Below, piece by piece: positions 12,027-24,035 of a DNA stretch of 64,000 nt. Each line of letters begins with the position of its first letter. Within the stretch, counting starts at the first letter, position 1. Origin of the DNA: Podocnemis expansa (lineage: Eukaryota > Chordata > Testudines > Podocnemididae); the NCBI GenBank assembly GCA_007922195.1, contig ML681964.1, positions 8,622,597-8,686,596 on the forward strand, in the 5' to 3' direction. Below the pieces are notes generated by a model. It was not told the origin of the DNA. It was given only the letters and a program-made list of their open reading frames with translations, and ran no database searches. Both the position numbers and the translations under genes were made by a program.

Positions 12027-12497
12027 TAGTTGTTCCCAACCTTTTTGGCTCGAGGGCCATAGATTTAATTTTTACAACCCTGAAAGGCCACCAGTCTCCA
12101 CCAGCAACTCCCCCACCCCTGCTGCAGTCAGATGGAAGCGGTCCTCCCTGATCTCCTGTCCCCCTGGCTGCAGTAGGGAAACTGCATGCATCTTATAGCC
12201 CTGTGCACGTCACCTCAGTCTCTAGACTGAGGATTCCTTCTGTACCCAGGGGGATGGGAGGTCAGCATTCCTCTCCCTCTGACTCCAGCAGGGACCTCAG
12301 TGCCTGTGAACCCAGATGGAGTACTTTGCCCTGCTCCTGCAAAAACCCTGCACCAGTCTTGTAGCCCCATGCAATGCACTCACCTGTGTCCTTTGGCAGC
12401 ATCTCCCTTCTGCAGCCAGCAACAGAGGAGCTGCAGGCTGCTCTGAAAAACCCTATCTGTCACTTTTGGCCCATAAGCCACAGGTTGGGAACCACTG
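12027..12497. mobile_element. hAT-like non-autonomous element, old
   Basis: The left end 'tagttgttcccaacc' and right end 'ggttgggaaccactg' form an inverted repeat of the CAGTGGTTCCCAACC type. The next bases 'tttttggctcgagggccat' and 'ttttggcccataagccaca' pair in the way usual for this group. The interior is C-rich with no transposase. Flanking 8-bp duplications are no longer visible. Confidence 0.6.
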
Positions 12498-12774
12498 ATC
12501 TAGAAACTTGCAATGCTAATGCAGATAGGGCTTGAGAGGCTTGCCAACTCATCTGGAAAAAAAACAGTATACGGAAGAGAGACTGGGTGAAATAACCTAG
12601 ATATTAAACACTGAATCCCTTGGAAACAGCAATGATAATGCACACTATATTTCTAGTCCCTTTATTTATTTTTATAAATGTTGTTTAAATGTTAATAGTC
12701 TTAGTCTATAACAAACATTTACAAGAAACAGTGTTAATGTTACAAAAACAAATTAAGCCTAAAGAGAAACAGTT

Positions 12775-12995
12775 CAGTAAATGGAGCATGAGACGAGGAG
12801 TCAGGAGACCTGAGTTGTATTCCTGGCTGTGCCATTGACTCAGCATGCAATGTTGAACAAGTCGTTTAACCTCTCTGCCTGAGTTTCCCCATGTGTAAAA
12901 TGGGATTACTGATATCTACCCCGCTTTGCAAAATGCTCTGAGTGCCACAGTTGAAAAGTGATTCATGAGTGTAAAGTGGGAGATGATATTATTTA
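12775..12995 (+). repeat. MIR / CORE-type SINE
   Basis: The order of landmarks fits a MIR: 'aggagtcaggagacctgag', then 'cctggctgtgccattgact', then 'cctgagtttccccatgtgta', then 'aaaatgggattactgatat', and a tail containing 'gcaaaatgctctgagtgcc'. It is diverged, as expected of an old family. Confidence 0.8.
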
Positions 12996-15180
12996 AAAAG
13001 CATAGCTAATATAAATGGGTAGGACTTGAACTGGGGGCAAAAACCTAATGGTATGTCTCCTCCCCTCACCAAAATCATTGATATGTACTTCCCCCAAATG
13101 CTAGCAAGTTCCATCTCTTTCTTAAGCTATACTGAGCTTTCTGCCCTGAGCCCTGCCATTTATTATAATCAAGCCTGAACCTTTTCAAATACTCAGATAA
13201 AAAGTATTTTGTTCTCCACCTTCCCACCAAATATTCTTTTTATTCCTGCCAGCTGCACTACTAATAATTTTGACACGACTACTCAGCCTTTGAGCAACTC
13301 TCTTTTTCACCACTCATGGCTTCCCTTCCCTAGGTCTGAAGAACCAGTTTAGTCTGTTTCCATATGCTACTGATGCCTAAAACCTTCAATCTGGGACTTC
13401 CCCCTGTTTTCATGTACCCCTGAGGTATATTATGGCATTTGAAAGATGCAGCTTTCACTCTTGTCAAATCTCTTGGCTTGCTGGCAACACACAAGAAGCA
13501 TTCTGTCCCTCAAGCCTATTTTTTTCATTGTGTTCCTGAACAACATTTGGTACGCTAATGCCTTCCTGACCATGGGAGATTTCAGGGAGGCTTTTAGGCT
13601 GAGAGTCCTGCATCAGGGTAGAGCATGCACATAACTGCTTGTAGAGTCATACGTTTTTATTTCTCCAGTATATGATTTGTTTGCTGTGTGTGCTGTACAA
13701 GTGAACTGCTTGCTCCTTGGACCATGCCAACAACATGTTTAAATACATCTGTATTGGATCAGGTCCTGTGTCAAAGCAGGACAGTTTGGGGATATGTCTG
13801 TCAAATTAGAAATTTCATTTTGGTTTATGCAGTCCATTTGTGATTGAAATCTTCACTGTGCATTAGAACATTCAGTTTTGAAATAGAAGCTTGACACCTA
13901 GTGGACAGACTATGTCTGTAACAGAGAAAGTCATCAACACTGAATGGCTCTTCCCTGATGGAATAGGTTTTCTCCCAGTAGGGCCACTGACTTTCAGCAA
14001 GTCTTTACATTGAAGCCTTCAGTGGGGGCTGGACATCCTTCCATCTTGAGCATACAAGTAAAGGGCAGATCTGGTTTTTTTGAAAAGGGGTGCTTCTCTA
14101 TGCAAAAGGGACCAACCAAGAAGACCAAGTCATGCTGTCAGGAAGAGCTGCCTGGTCAAGAACTTCTGGAACAAACCCCAGGACACAACCACCCCAGGGA
14201 ATTATAATCCAGAGATGGTCTGAGTAGATCTGTGTGAAGTCTTGTCAAGGGTCAGACCAGAGGTCAGGAGGATGGTTGGGAGCATTTTGTGGGGATTATT
14301 GGAAGAGAATGTGCTTACAGTTAGAACAGTTAGGTGACATCGAGGGGATCGATTTACAACAGTTTTGAGGATGGAGTAGTGAATGGTATCCAGAGGTTCA
14401 AATGACATTACACACATGTTGGGCTCTGCAAAATCTTTCAGAATCTCTTGAGTTTTATCCATCTAAAAAATATCTGGAGAATCAAACACTGCCTCCCCCC
14501 CACCTCCCAGCATCCAGTAATTCGAACAATTGCATTTTTATAATTGAATTTGCTGGGACCATGCAACAAATTTACAGTAGTCCATGCTCCTATTGGTATT
14601 AACATTTTTATACTATGGGCAATGAAGCAGCTGTCAGCTTATTTGCTTCTACATACTTACAGCTATTATCTGTTTCACAGGAAGTAAAACTGGTGATATG
14701 TAGTTCTAGAATTAGTCACATATAGTGCTGTAGCACTATCTAAGTCCCCAAACAGAACAGGAAAAATAATTGATTATTTGTAGCTCCAGACAATGAAATG
14801 GATTAAAGGCACCCATACTTTGCTTGTGTACACAAACTGCTGTGAAAGCAAGTCCTCCATTTTCATTCTGTCAGCAAAATCACATCATTTCAGTTCTTCT
14901 GCAACTAGCCTGTGTCCTAAGCTACCTGTCACTATAATAGCATGTGCCTGAAACTCTTTGAAAAGATACGTCTCTAGAAGATGAGAGTATTGAGCTTAAT
15001 AAGTTGTATATGGGGGTGGGGACATTTCTGGGAGCATAAAAAGTACACTTTGATAAATCAAAAGCCATTAAAATAAATGTATACAAAGCAGAACCCATCC
15101 TTGAAGCCAGGGAGTAGATATTCAGTATTGCGGGGGAGGGAATTCCCTAGATTCAGCAATTTCCCCAAGTAATTCTTAGC
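12996..15180. other. Unassigned sequence
   Basis: No gene or repeat recognised. A short C-run lies near 14495. Confidence 0.4.
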
Positions 15181-15310
15181 GCTTATCGTTTAGAAAAACA
15201 TCCAATCTTGAAACAATCCACCATGACCATTGGTAACTTGGTCCAATAGTTTTCTCCGCATTGTTTGATGTGTGGCCCCGCATCTAATTTACTGAACATA
15301 ATTCAGGTGT
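15181..15310 (-). mobile_element. CR1 LINE 3' fragment
   Basis: Minus-strand CR1 3' region: 'aaaaacatccaatcttgaaa', 'caatccaccatgaccattgg' and 'tggtccaatagttttctc' follow the order of the antisense CR1 tail found in reptiles. Short and diverged. Confidence 0.6.
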
Positions 15311-15344
15311 TAGAACTGTTAACTTCCTCATGGGCTTTTCTAGC

Positions 15345-15465
15345 ATGCTGACCATCATAATGTCTGAGAGCTTCACAAACATTAATGAATTTATTTTCAC
15401 AATATTCCTATGGGATAAGTAGATATTATTCCTATTTTATAGATGGCAAATTGAAGCATACAGTT
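15345..15465 (-). repeat. MIR-like SINE fragment
   Basis: 'ttattttcacaatattccta', 'gtagatattattcctatttt' and 'atagatggcaaattgaagca' match the reverse complement of the MIR core (prototype 'ttacagatgaggaaactgag'). Diverged. Confidence 0.55.
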
Positions 15466-16389
15466 TAAGATCAAAAGTGCCTTCTCAATTTGCGTGCCTA
15501 ATTTGAGACAGCTATGATCTGACTTTTCATAGTGCTTAACATAACATAGCACTTACTCTGGTCAAAGCTGAGCTCCCATTAATGTCAACTGCAACAAGTC
15601 TTCAGGGGCATCAATCTGCCCACCAAATAATGAGAAACACAGCTAGTGATTACCTGCGACAAGTTTGCTTTACTAGTGCTGCACAGAAACTCTGTGGCAG
15701 AGGCAGAGACAGAATCCAGTTCTCCATGGTAGCAGTCATCTGCCTTAATTGTGAGACTGCCTTTTTGCTTCCTGCAATCCACTGTCTCAATCACTGTACA
15801 CTTTCCAACTTCTGCAATAAATGAGGCAAGGGTCCTACAGCTAAAATAAAATAAAATAAACAGCATCGATAGCTTCCTCTGTGACCCAGCCCTGATTCAG
15901 TGCATAGGATGGATCTGCTCTGGGGATAAATGAGGTTCGGGACTTGAGGGGAAATGTGATTATGTAATTTAATGATTGTATTATAATGCATATGCACAAG
16001 CACACTGAATTAAATTTGCATGGGCAACCTTAATGCTGGTACTTCCCAATATTTGATTGCTTGACTTTGTAATTGTCATATTCTTTTACTGTGGATTTTT
16101 ATGTGTAATCTCTTGAAAAAGAAGAAAAACAAATTCCATCATCCTACTACCCACATGGGTCATCAGCAGGGTTGGAACCTTTAGAGCCACTGCACAGACA
16201 GCTGTCCCTTGAGGTAACAAAGTAACTGCTAACAGTATTTGATTGTCATCTTCCATTTAGACCCACTCTAGAAGGGACAGGAAATTTGCCAGTGTATTTT
16301 ACAACTGTTTGTTGGCAGATGGAGACATTTGAAAATCATGGTGTCCATTCCAGGCTTTGGCGTTTGAATGTACTATAGTGACCACAGAC
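15466..16389. other. Unassigned sequence
   Basis: Nothing recognised except a short (AAAAT)n-like run at 15842-15858. Confidence 0.4.
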
Positions 16390-16850
16390 ACTTCTGTTGA
16401 TTCCCCACAAGTTTTACCCCTTTTGCCCTGTCCCTCTTGGTTATCCTAGTCCTGTCTCTACCCCACATTTGGATCCTTGTCTCGACCAATTCTCCTTGAC
16501 TACCCAGTTCTCCTGTTCTGATGCAGTCTCTTGCCTAGCCAGTCCCATTTACTTCTCAAGTCCCCAGTCTGTTTGTCTCTTCCCCCGACCCTGAATCTCC
16601 TGTTGCCCCTGTCCATGCAACGCATTCCCTTTCCCCATTGACTCCCAGTCCCCATTTCTTCATCCCCTGGTCCTTAGTTACTCTTAGGTCCCTACCCCTA
16701 TTTCCCCCATACACACACACACACAGATTCACTTCCATAAGAGCTTCCAGCCTCAGTCTCCACACCCAGACTCCTTGTTCTTAGCTGCTCCTCAATCTCT
16801 CCTTGCAATGCCCTAGGTCTGGCTCTTGTCCCCCCTACATTTGAATCATA
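16390..16850. repeat. Pyrimidine-rich tract with loose internal repetition
   Basis: About 460 bases dominated by C and T on the plus strand, with the theme 'cagtcccc/ccagttctcc' recurring. A CA dinucleotide run sits at 16711-16726. It is not a clean tandem repeat and I cannot assign a family. The open frames across it are composition-driven. Confidence 0.5.
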
Positions 16851-17984
16851 TGGCTTCTTCCTTTCAGCTGTCTGGGTGCCAGTAGGGAGAGGTCAGTGAG
16901 AATACAGGAAAGACAGTCTCTCTGCTAACAGTCTGGAGCAGCCATTATAGAGAAAATACAACTTTGCTTCTGTAGCCTTGGGATGAAGCATGCTCAGTCA
17001 TTACATAGGGGAGATAGGGTGTGATTGTGGTGCAGGTATATTCTGGTCAACACCAGGAGCAGAGAGGGGGCAGAGCATGCTCAGTGATGATGGACTCTTC
17101 AGAGATCATTGTGAAACTCAAGAAAATCTTTACTGAGCATGTACTAACTGCAGTTTTTTCCAAAGACTTGTAACTTGGCTGATTTTGGACAGGTTTTCAG
17201 GGGGATGTTAAAAAGACACATCTCTTTCATGAAGACCTCCACCGCCTAGTTGTCAAGTTCCTACTCTAAACTATGGTGGTGCAAAGTCATCCAAAAAAAA
17301 GGTCACCAGGAATTTAACATTGAAAAATATATTTTTCCCTAACATTGTTTTATGGATGAAGTGATTTGGCTGGAAGAAAACAAGAACCACCAGAGTGAGC
17401 TGGACACCCAGCATGGAAACTTGTAGTCTGAACGGTAAAAGTTAAAATCAAATGAAAATAGAGTCTTAAAACAGGATGCACTGGGCAAATGTAAACCTGG
17501 TTTACTCTACAAGTCCCACTTATTAGTATTATAGCAAACATATAAACATATCTGTATTTTATATATACCTTCTGAACCTGGGTAACTGAACTGGATTTTT
17601 GTTTTGTTCCCATAACCTTCATAAAAGGCCTACAGAGAAATAAAACCCTTTCTTGTTAAGAAACGCTTCATTTTTTGAGACCTTTCTGTGGTGCACTCTT
17701 TTTTTCTGGCTCCTCCTTGCTGAACTTTTCCTGCACCCATGATGCACTGTTCTTTTTTTCATGATACAGAAAATAGCTGTATCCTCAGAGAGAATTAGTC
17801 TGACATGCTGAGCATGACCTTAATGTAATAAATAGCTTTTAAGAAAATCATGGCTTACAATCTGTTTACTTCTTTTTGCTTTTAGTGAATTTAGTGCCCA
17901 TGAAACTGCTGTATTAACAATCCAGGAGACCAAAGCTGTCTCCTTAAGCAAAGGACAGTGATAGGATGGTCAGTAATAGTAGTA
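16851..17984. other. Unassigned sequence with recurring GCATGCTCAG
   Basis: The motif 'gcatgctcagt' appears near 16989 and 17077 and a related 'gagcatgtacta' near 17139. This may be the remains of an old dispersed repeat. Nothing coding recognised. Confidence 0.3.
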
Positions 17985-19055
17985 ATTCATCTATATAACT
18001 ATAGAGCAGGCTGAAAATCAGGGGACAAACTGGAACTACTGTTACTAGAAGTGAAACTAGATATTCTAGAACTTACAGAAACATCATAGAATGGCTCTCA
18101 TGACTTGAATACAGATATTGAAAGGTATATGCTGTTTAGGAAAGATAGAAATGAAAGTGAACATGGTAGGGTAGCATTGTAAATCAATAAACTGTAAAGA
18201 AATAAAAAGTGATAGCATAGACAAAACAAAATCTGTTCGTGTCAAAACCACTTTGGGGAAAAATTGTAAAAGAAAATTCTGGTAGGATAATGTTAGGAGT
18301 TTGCAGTAGACCCTCAGGGTCAGTTGTGGGTATGGATAGAGATATTACTAGAGAGAGAAATACTTTTGGTAATTGTGTCATAATGAGAGACTTTAATTTC
18401 CCAAATATAGATTGACAAATAATTGCAGCTAAAACTGAAACAGTCCAGTTATTCCTGGATGTGATAGATGATAGTTCTCTTCATTAAATTGTCATTGAAA
18501 CAATAAAAGGTGATGTAATTTTAGGTTTGGTTTTGTTAAGTAATGAGGCCATAATAGAAGAGTTGACTGTAGGAAGTAAGCTGAGTCAAGTGATCACAAG
18601 TTTATATTAAATGGAAAGATAATTACAATTAGGATATCAAGTATATTTTTTGTTATTTCAAATGGACAGACTTTGGGAAATTAAGGGAAGAGGATAGAAG
18701 TCAACTGGACAAATAGCTCAAGAACATAAATATAGAGGAGGCATGGAATGTCTTTAAATCTCCTATAGAAATACTGTATGAAAGTTGCATCCTAAGCAAG
18801 GGGATATTGTAGGGAAGGGTGCCATCCCAGGAGGATGAATAACAGTATCAAATAAGCCAGGAGTTCCAAAGTTACTAGGAATAAGCAGAGAGCCTATATG
18901 TAGTGTGGAAAGGAGGCTAATAAGCAAAGACAGTTACACTGTGGAGATTAGTGTGGGGCACAGATTAGAAAATGTAAAAATTAATACTTTGCCTCAGATT
19001 TTAGCAAAATCAATAATATGGAACATGTGCTTGAAGGAAGTAGGGCTGATAGAAC
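17985..19055 (+). mobile_element. CR1 LINE, endonuclease part of ORF2
   Basis: Diverged CR1 in plus orientation. Around 18380 the translation reads MRDFNFPNID, matching the conserved D-F-N endonuclease block (usual form GDFNFP). Upstream, 'acttacagaaacatcatag' and 'tttaggaaagatagaa' fit the CR1 ORF2 5' half. Many stops and frame changes. It is cut by the MITE at 19059 and continues at 19676. Confidence 0.7.
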
Positions 19056-19058
19056 TAA

Positions 19059-19671
19059 GGGTATGTCTACACAGCACTTTTATTTCAAAATAACACTGGT
19101 TATTTTGAAATAAAAGATATTTGGTCCACATGACGTTTTCTTATTTTGAAAGGACAGATCCCGTCTTTTCGAAATAAGAACTGCTGTTTCGAAACAGGTT
19201 AAACCCCGATTGTTTCAAAACTGCTGTTATTTCAAAATAGTTATTTCAAAATAAGGCCATTTGGACATGTTGTTTCGAAACACCACCATTGTTTCAATAC
19301 AACTGTTTCGAAACAACATGTCCAAACAGCTTTATTTCGAAATAACCATTTTGAAATAACAGCCATTTCAATAGCAGGCTTTCCAGTATTTCCTGAAATA
19401 AGGCTGTTTGGACGTGTTGTTTCGAAACAGTTGTTTCAAAACAATGGTGTTGTTTCAAAATAACACGTCCAAACGGCGTTATTTCGAAATAACCATTTCA
19501 AAATAACAGCCGTTTTGAAATGAATGGGGTTTAAGCAGTTTCGAAATTATGGTCTTATTTCCAAATGAGAGAGCCCATCATTTTGAAATAAGAAAACGTC
19601 GTGTGGACCTAATCTTGTTTATTTCGAAATAAACAGTGTTATTTTGAAATAAAAGAGACGTGGACATATCC
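19059..19671. mobile_element. Palindrome-rich MITE (TTTCGAAA type) inside CR1
   Basis: It starts GGGTATGTCTACAC and ends GTGGACATATCC. Almost the whole interior consists of palindromes such as TTATTTCGAAATAA and TGTTTCGAAACA; by hand I count about 25 centres, of which about nine keep CG, six are TG and eight or nine CA. Larger inverted units are built from these, e.g. 'acatgttgtttcgaaaca' against 'tgtttcgaaacaacatgt'. It splits a CR1 ORF2. TAA occurs before the left end and again at 19676-19678, four bases beyond the right end, so the duplication is unclear. Confidence 0.8.
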
Positions 19672-19675
19672 ATAG

Positions 19676-20408
19676 TAAGGAGTTTTAATAAATCTGTGTA
19701 TTGGAAATAATACTATATGACCAGAAAATAGCTCATACCATACTTTTATTTAAGAAAGGGCAAATAAGTTATGCTGGCAGTTATGGACCTTATTGTCTGA
19801 CCTCAATAGTATGTAGGACTTTAGGACAAGTTGTGAAGGAAAGAATAATTTAATACATGGAGATAAATGGTAAAAGGAATGTAATACAACATGGGTTTAC
19901 CAAAGGTAGGTCATACCAGACTAACTTGATTTTCTTCTTTCAGAAAATAACTCATTTTTTGAGATAAGGAATGTGATTTAATATACTTAGAATTCAGTAA
20001 GGCATTTAACATCCCACCAAATGGGATATTATTAGTTAAATTAGGGAAGATAAGGATCAATTATAACAATTGCAAGGTGCATAAGGAAGGAACTGGCCAA
20101 AAGGGAGCAAGCAATGGATTGTGCTGAAATGTGAATTATTGAACTGGAAGGAGATTACTTACAGAATTCCTCAAAGATCAGGCCTGAGACCTATCTTATT
20201 CAATATTTTTATTAATGATCTTGACACAAAAAGTAGGAATGTGCTAGTGAAATTTGCTGATGATACAAAGTTGGGAGACATCAGCTATACAGTGGAGGAT
20301 CAGAATACTACACAAGAAGATCTGAACGATCTTGAAGACAGGAGTGACAGATGGGATGAAATTCAATAGTATAAAGTGCAAGGTCATGTATTTATAAGCT
20401 ACTAATAA
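19676..20408 (+). mobile_element. CR1 LINE, reverse transcriptase part of ORF2
   Basis: Continuation of the CR1 from 17985. Landmarks include 'caacatgggtttaccaaagg' (HGFTKG block), 'tagaattcagtaaggcattt' (motif A region) and the FADDTKL motif at about 20250. Ended by a T/G-rich tract. Confidence 0.75.
20121..20369 (+). pseudogene. CR1 reverse transcriptase fragment
   Basis: An 82-codon open stretch of CR1 RT. It shows the [18 protein letters not shown] block (motif B, normally [10 protein letters not shown]) followed by KFADDTKLGD, the catalytic F-A-D-D of motif C. The glycine before PQ and others in motif B are altered. In an active CR1 this enzyme copies element RNA at a nicked target site; here it is a remnant inside a CR1 whose other parts are out of frame. 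Confidence 0.8.
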
Positions 20409-20492
20409 GTTTTTTTGTTTTTTGTTTTTGTTTTTTGTTTTGTCGTGTTGTGGTATTTTTTTTGTTTGTTTTTTGTTTTTTTGTTTTTTGCT
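20409..20492. repeat. T/G low-complexity tract inside CR1
   Basis: About 84 bases of T runs broken by single G ('gttttttgtttttgtttttt' type). It interrupts CR1 sequence on both sides. It could be an antisense A-rich tail or a local expansion. Confidence 0.8.
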
Positions 20493-21190
20493 ACAAGCTG
20501 GGAAATCATTAGCTGGAAGCAACAAAAGAGAAGAGAAAGAGAATTAGGTGCATGGCTCAGTCACAGATGACCAAGATGCACCAGTGTGATGCTGCTGTGA
20601 AAAAGGCAAATGCTATCTTAGGATGTATTTCCAGGAGAGCCAGAGAAGTATTAATGCTATTTTACAAGGTATTAGTAAGACCTCATTTAGAATACTGTGT
20701 ATAAATCTGATCACCTATATTCACGAGAGATTAATTTAAACTGAAATAGGTATAAAGAAGACCTACTGAAATGATCAGGGGAATTGAAGACCTGTTTTGT
20801 GGCAGCAGACTGGAAAAGCTAGGGTTGTTTAGCAAAAAGAAGGCTGAGAGGGGATATAATTTCTCCTTATAATTACATCAGGGGGTAAATAGCAGGTGTG
20901 GTGGTATGGTGAAGAGCTAGTAAGTTAAACAGCAATGCTGGTACAGGAACAAATGGATGTAAACTGACCATGAACAAATTCAGGCCGGAAATTAAAAGGT
21001 TTCTAACCATCAGAGGCATGAGGTTCTGAAAGAGCATCCCAATAGGAGTAGCAGGGACAGACAATTTAATGACTTTTTAGAAAGAAATGGACACATTTAT
21101 TAGTGCAGTTCTATAATATGGTTGCTGTGATGGCAGGGGGCAGGACTCAACAGCCATGGGACTCAATTCCAGTTGGTCTTATGTTCCTAA
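20493..21190 (+). mobile_element. CR1 LINE, 3' part
   Basis: CR1 ORF2 C-terminal region and tail: 'tgctgctgtgaaaaaggcaa', 'aagacctcatttagaatact', 'gaaaagctagggttgtttag', 'aaagaaatggacacatttat' and 'gactcaattccagttggtct' in the usual CR1 order. Diverged, no open frame. Confidence 0.8.
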
Positions 21191-21489
21191 AGCTCATGCA
21201 TCAGAGTGGGTGCATCTCAGTCCCTTCTATTCTCTGCCTTAATCAGCTAGTATCCTGTGGGTAGTAATAATTCAGCAGTCTTGTTTTGCTTGTTAGGTTT
21301 AGTGTACTGGTGGTGACCTGGGGTATGGCAGAGGTCAGATTAGAAGATGGTCTTTTCTGGGATGGTTATGGCTAGAGACTGGAAAGGCCAGGGCTCTGAA
21401 GCAGCACAGAACATTCTCCTTCTCTTTCAGCTGTCAGGTGACTGATTTTTGCTCACTTGCTGCTTAGTGTCTAACTGATGCCTTCTATG

Positions 21490-21773
21490 GGGCCAGGAAG
21501 AAGTTTCCCCCCAGGTCAGAGGTTGGGGAGCATTTCAGTTTCCTCTGAAGTATGTGGGTATGGATCACTTGCCAGGATAATCTGGGTATATTTTATTTAA
21601 TCATTTCCCTGCCATTGTGGGGACCTCTGGCACTGGTGTAGCTTAGTCTCTACTGTTCTCTGCCTACCACATGAAAGTCTTGTCTCTTGTGGTCTAATTT
21701 TTGATTATTGGGTTTTGCATGAAGATTCTGGGTGGCATTGGTAGCCTGTTAAGTACAGGATGTCAAACTAGAC
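21490..21773 (+). mobile_element. CR1 LINE 3' UTR, left half
   Basis: 'ccaggaagaagtttcccccc', 'aggtcagaggttggggagca', 'ttcctctgaagtatgtgggt' and 'gatcacttgccaggat' follow the CR1 3' UTR. It is cut by the hAT element at 21774 and resumes at 22313. Confidence 0.7.
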
Positions 21774-22312
21774 TGACAACTCTCAACTGCTGTGTCACGA
21801 CACTTCAGTGTGTTGTGGCACAGCAGCTGAGTTGTGGCACAGCAGCTGAGTGTGTTGCCTGGAGGTGACCCACCATCGAAAGAAATATCCATCCACCCTA
21901 CCCCCTGCTGCCAAAACCCTTCCATCGGTGGGGGGGGGGGGTTCTTCTGACTGTAAGTTGCTGCCACAGAGACCCATGGAAGGTGGCAGCAGGGAAGGCT
22001 TTGGGACCCCTCCTGCAGTGGCAGTGTAGGGCTCAATGCCACTGCATTCCCTTGCCACAGTAGAGAGTCTTGGTGGAGAGACATTCTGCAGCAACCTGAA
22101 CTTTTTTTTTCTTTTAAACATGTTGGTGGAGCAGAGGGGGCTCACTGCCACAATATTTCTCTGGCATGGTGGAATGTCTCAGCAGAGGGGGCTTCTGCAG
22201 TGGTGGCAAAGCTTTTTTTTTTTTAAGCTTGTAAACAGAGGTGATATTGTGTTGCACACAGTTGGGTGAGCTCACACCTGTATCATGAGGTGCCAAGAAC
22301 TAAGAACCCCTG
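21774..22312. mobile_element. hAT-like non-autonomous element with 8-bp duplication
   Basis: An exact 8-bp repeat AACTAGAC lies at 21766-21773 and 22313-22320. The ends (left 'tgacaactctcaactgctg', right 'agaactaagaacccctg') are imperfectly inverted and of the CAGGGGTTCTCAAC type. The interior is GC-rich with G and T/A runs and a duplicated 'gttgtggcacagcagctgag'. Removing the element and one copy of the repeat restores a continuous CR1 3' end. There is no transposase, and the open frames of up to 118 codons inside are not supported. Confidence 0.82.
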
Positions 22313-22362
22313 AACTAGACAATCTGATGGTCTCTTCTGGCCTTAAATTCTGATTGCACAAA
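22313..22362 (+). mobile_element. CR1 LINE 3' end, right half
   Basis: 'ctgatggtctcttctggcct' and 'taaattctgattg' are the CR1 3' terminus, continuous with 21490-21773 once the hAT element is removed. Confidence 0.75.
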
Positions 22363-24035
22363 TTTCTTCCAACAGTCTGTTCATGATCTAAAGGCATCAT
22401 CTCTAGAGATGAGAAGGTAATTCAGTACATGGCCTTTTTCATCTTTTGGTCTCCCTACTGAGATGGTCAATTTAGAAGTCTTATCTTGTATCTATTTGAA
22501 GTCAATGGCAAAGCTCCATCTATGAAAGTAAGTGAATACGTCTTTTTTTTTTTTTTTTTTTTTTTTTGCAGTAAAGGGTAGCTGGTGTAGGAAGGAGGCA
22601 GACCTGTTTGCACTGGTAATTAACTCTACTTTCTCATTTCAAGAACAGGAATCTGAGCTGAAAGATCCCCTGCAGCCACCTAACAAATCATAAGTCTCAT
22701 TGATTATTCCTTACCGTGAGTTAGATTTGATTTGATCCTTAGGTTTTTCAAACCCAATTCTACACGCTGTGGGGAAAAAAAATCCATTTTCCTCTGAAAG
22801 CAATTTCTCTTGAACTGCTTTTTCCTCACAGAAGTCCTCCTGCTGAAGGGTTGGATTGTTTCTCTGCCTGCCTTTCCCCTAACCTCTTCACATCTCTCAG
22901 GAGGCTGCCTTTTAATTATGTTGTTACTTGTTTTCAGTTCCTTTTTATTATTTCTTTAAATGTTATTGTTTACGCTTTGAATTGATCACCCCTGTACAGT
23001 CAGAAGCTGAGCATTTGATATGGTAGTGAGTAAATTTCTCCTTCTGTTGCCCTCAGGCTATGTGCAGGGAACACGATGTTGCAACTGATAGAGATTCTCA
23101 TGATAAAAAGAATTTACAACAAAGGACAAATTAATTTTTTTGCACAGATCAATGGCACTTACATATGCAGTTTCCCCTTTTTCTCACTTCCAGCTTCCAT
23201 TTGCTTAGAAAGTAGATTTAAATTTGTTTGAACAGACTAATATAGAAAGCTCATTGTCATACATAGCAGCTAAACTCGCCAGAAGAAATGCAGCTTCATT
23301 GCTATTGTTCCTTTGTACATATCTCAGACTCATAATGGCATGCTTAAACCAAATGGCACTATTTTAATCTCAGTACAATTTTTCCCTCCTGCAAAGAAAC
23401 ACCTTTTACTGTTCAGAATTGGTACCCAGCCACACCATATTGTGTTTATTCCTTTCAGCATTTTTTACCACTTTGTGCTCACAGAATTCTCAAAGACATT
23501 TCCTGGCATCCTTTGTCTTTTGTTTGATACTAATTTTAGTTGCTGTTCTTGTTTTTAATCCTGTAGGATTTTAATAAGTGTTGTAAACATTCTATTCTGA
23601 ATAGAAGAGAAGACTGGGAGAAACACAGAGGCAAAGAAACTTTTAAAAAAGAGTACAGAGCTTTTCTGATTTAAGACTAAAACAGTCACTGATGGTAATA
23701 TTTCCTGATGCCTCCTTCACATTTGAATATGCCTCTTTTCTCTATGCAGAGATCTTCTGGAGCTTGATGTGGAACACCCTTTTCTCTTCAGCATAAAAAT
23801 TAGAAGCTGGTGGTCTGTGCAGCTTATTCATTACTTCTTTAGCTCTGAAAAATACTTTGCATGAAACCATGACCCTGCTGAAATCAATGGTAAAATTCTC
23901 ATTAGTTAGTGTTAACATTATCTTCTCATGAAACCAGCAAAACTCTGTTTATGAAAAATCATGGTATAGAACATATTAATTGGTGTTATGCCACATAATA
24001 CATATCAACAACATAACTTTAACTACAAGACCTGC
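22363..24035. other. Unassigned sequence with a T25 run
   Basis: A run of 25 T lies at 22543-22567. Otherwise no gene or repeat recognised. Confidence 0.45.

Noticed and set aside
19059..19671. CRISPR-like array because of a regularly repeated short palindrome
   Set aside because: Units are 12-14 bases, spacing is irregular, CpG decay is present, and the ends are those of a vertebrate MITE.
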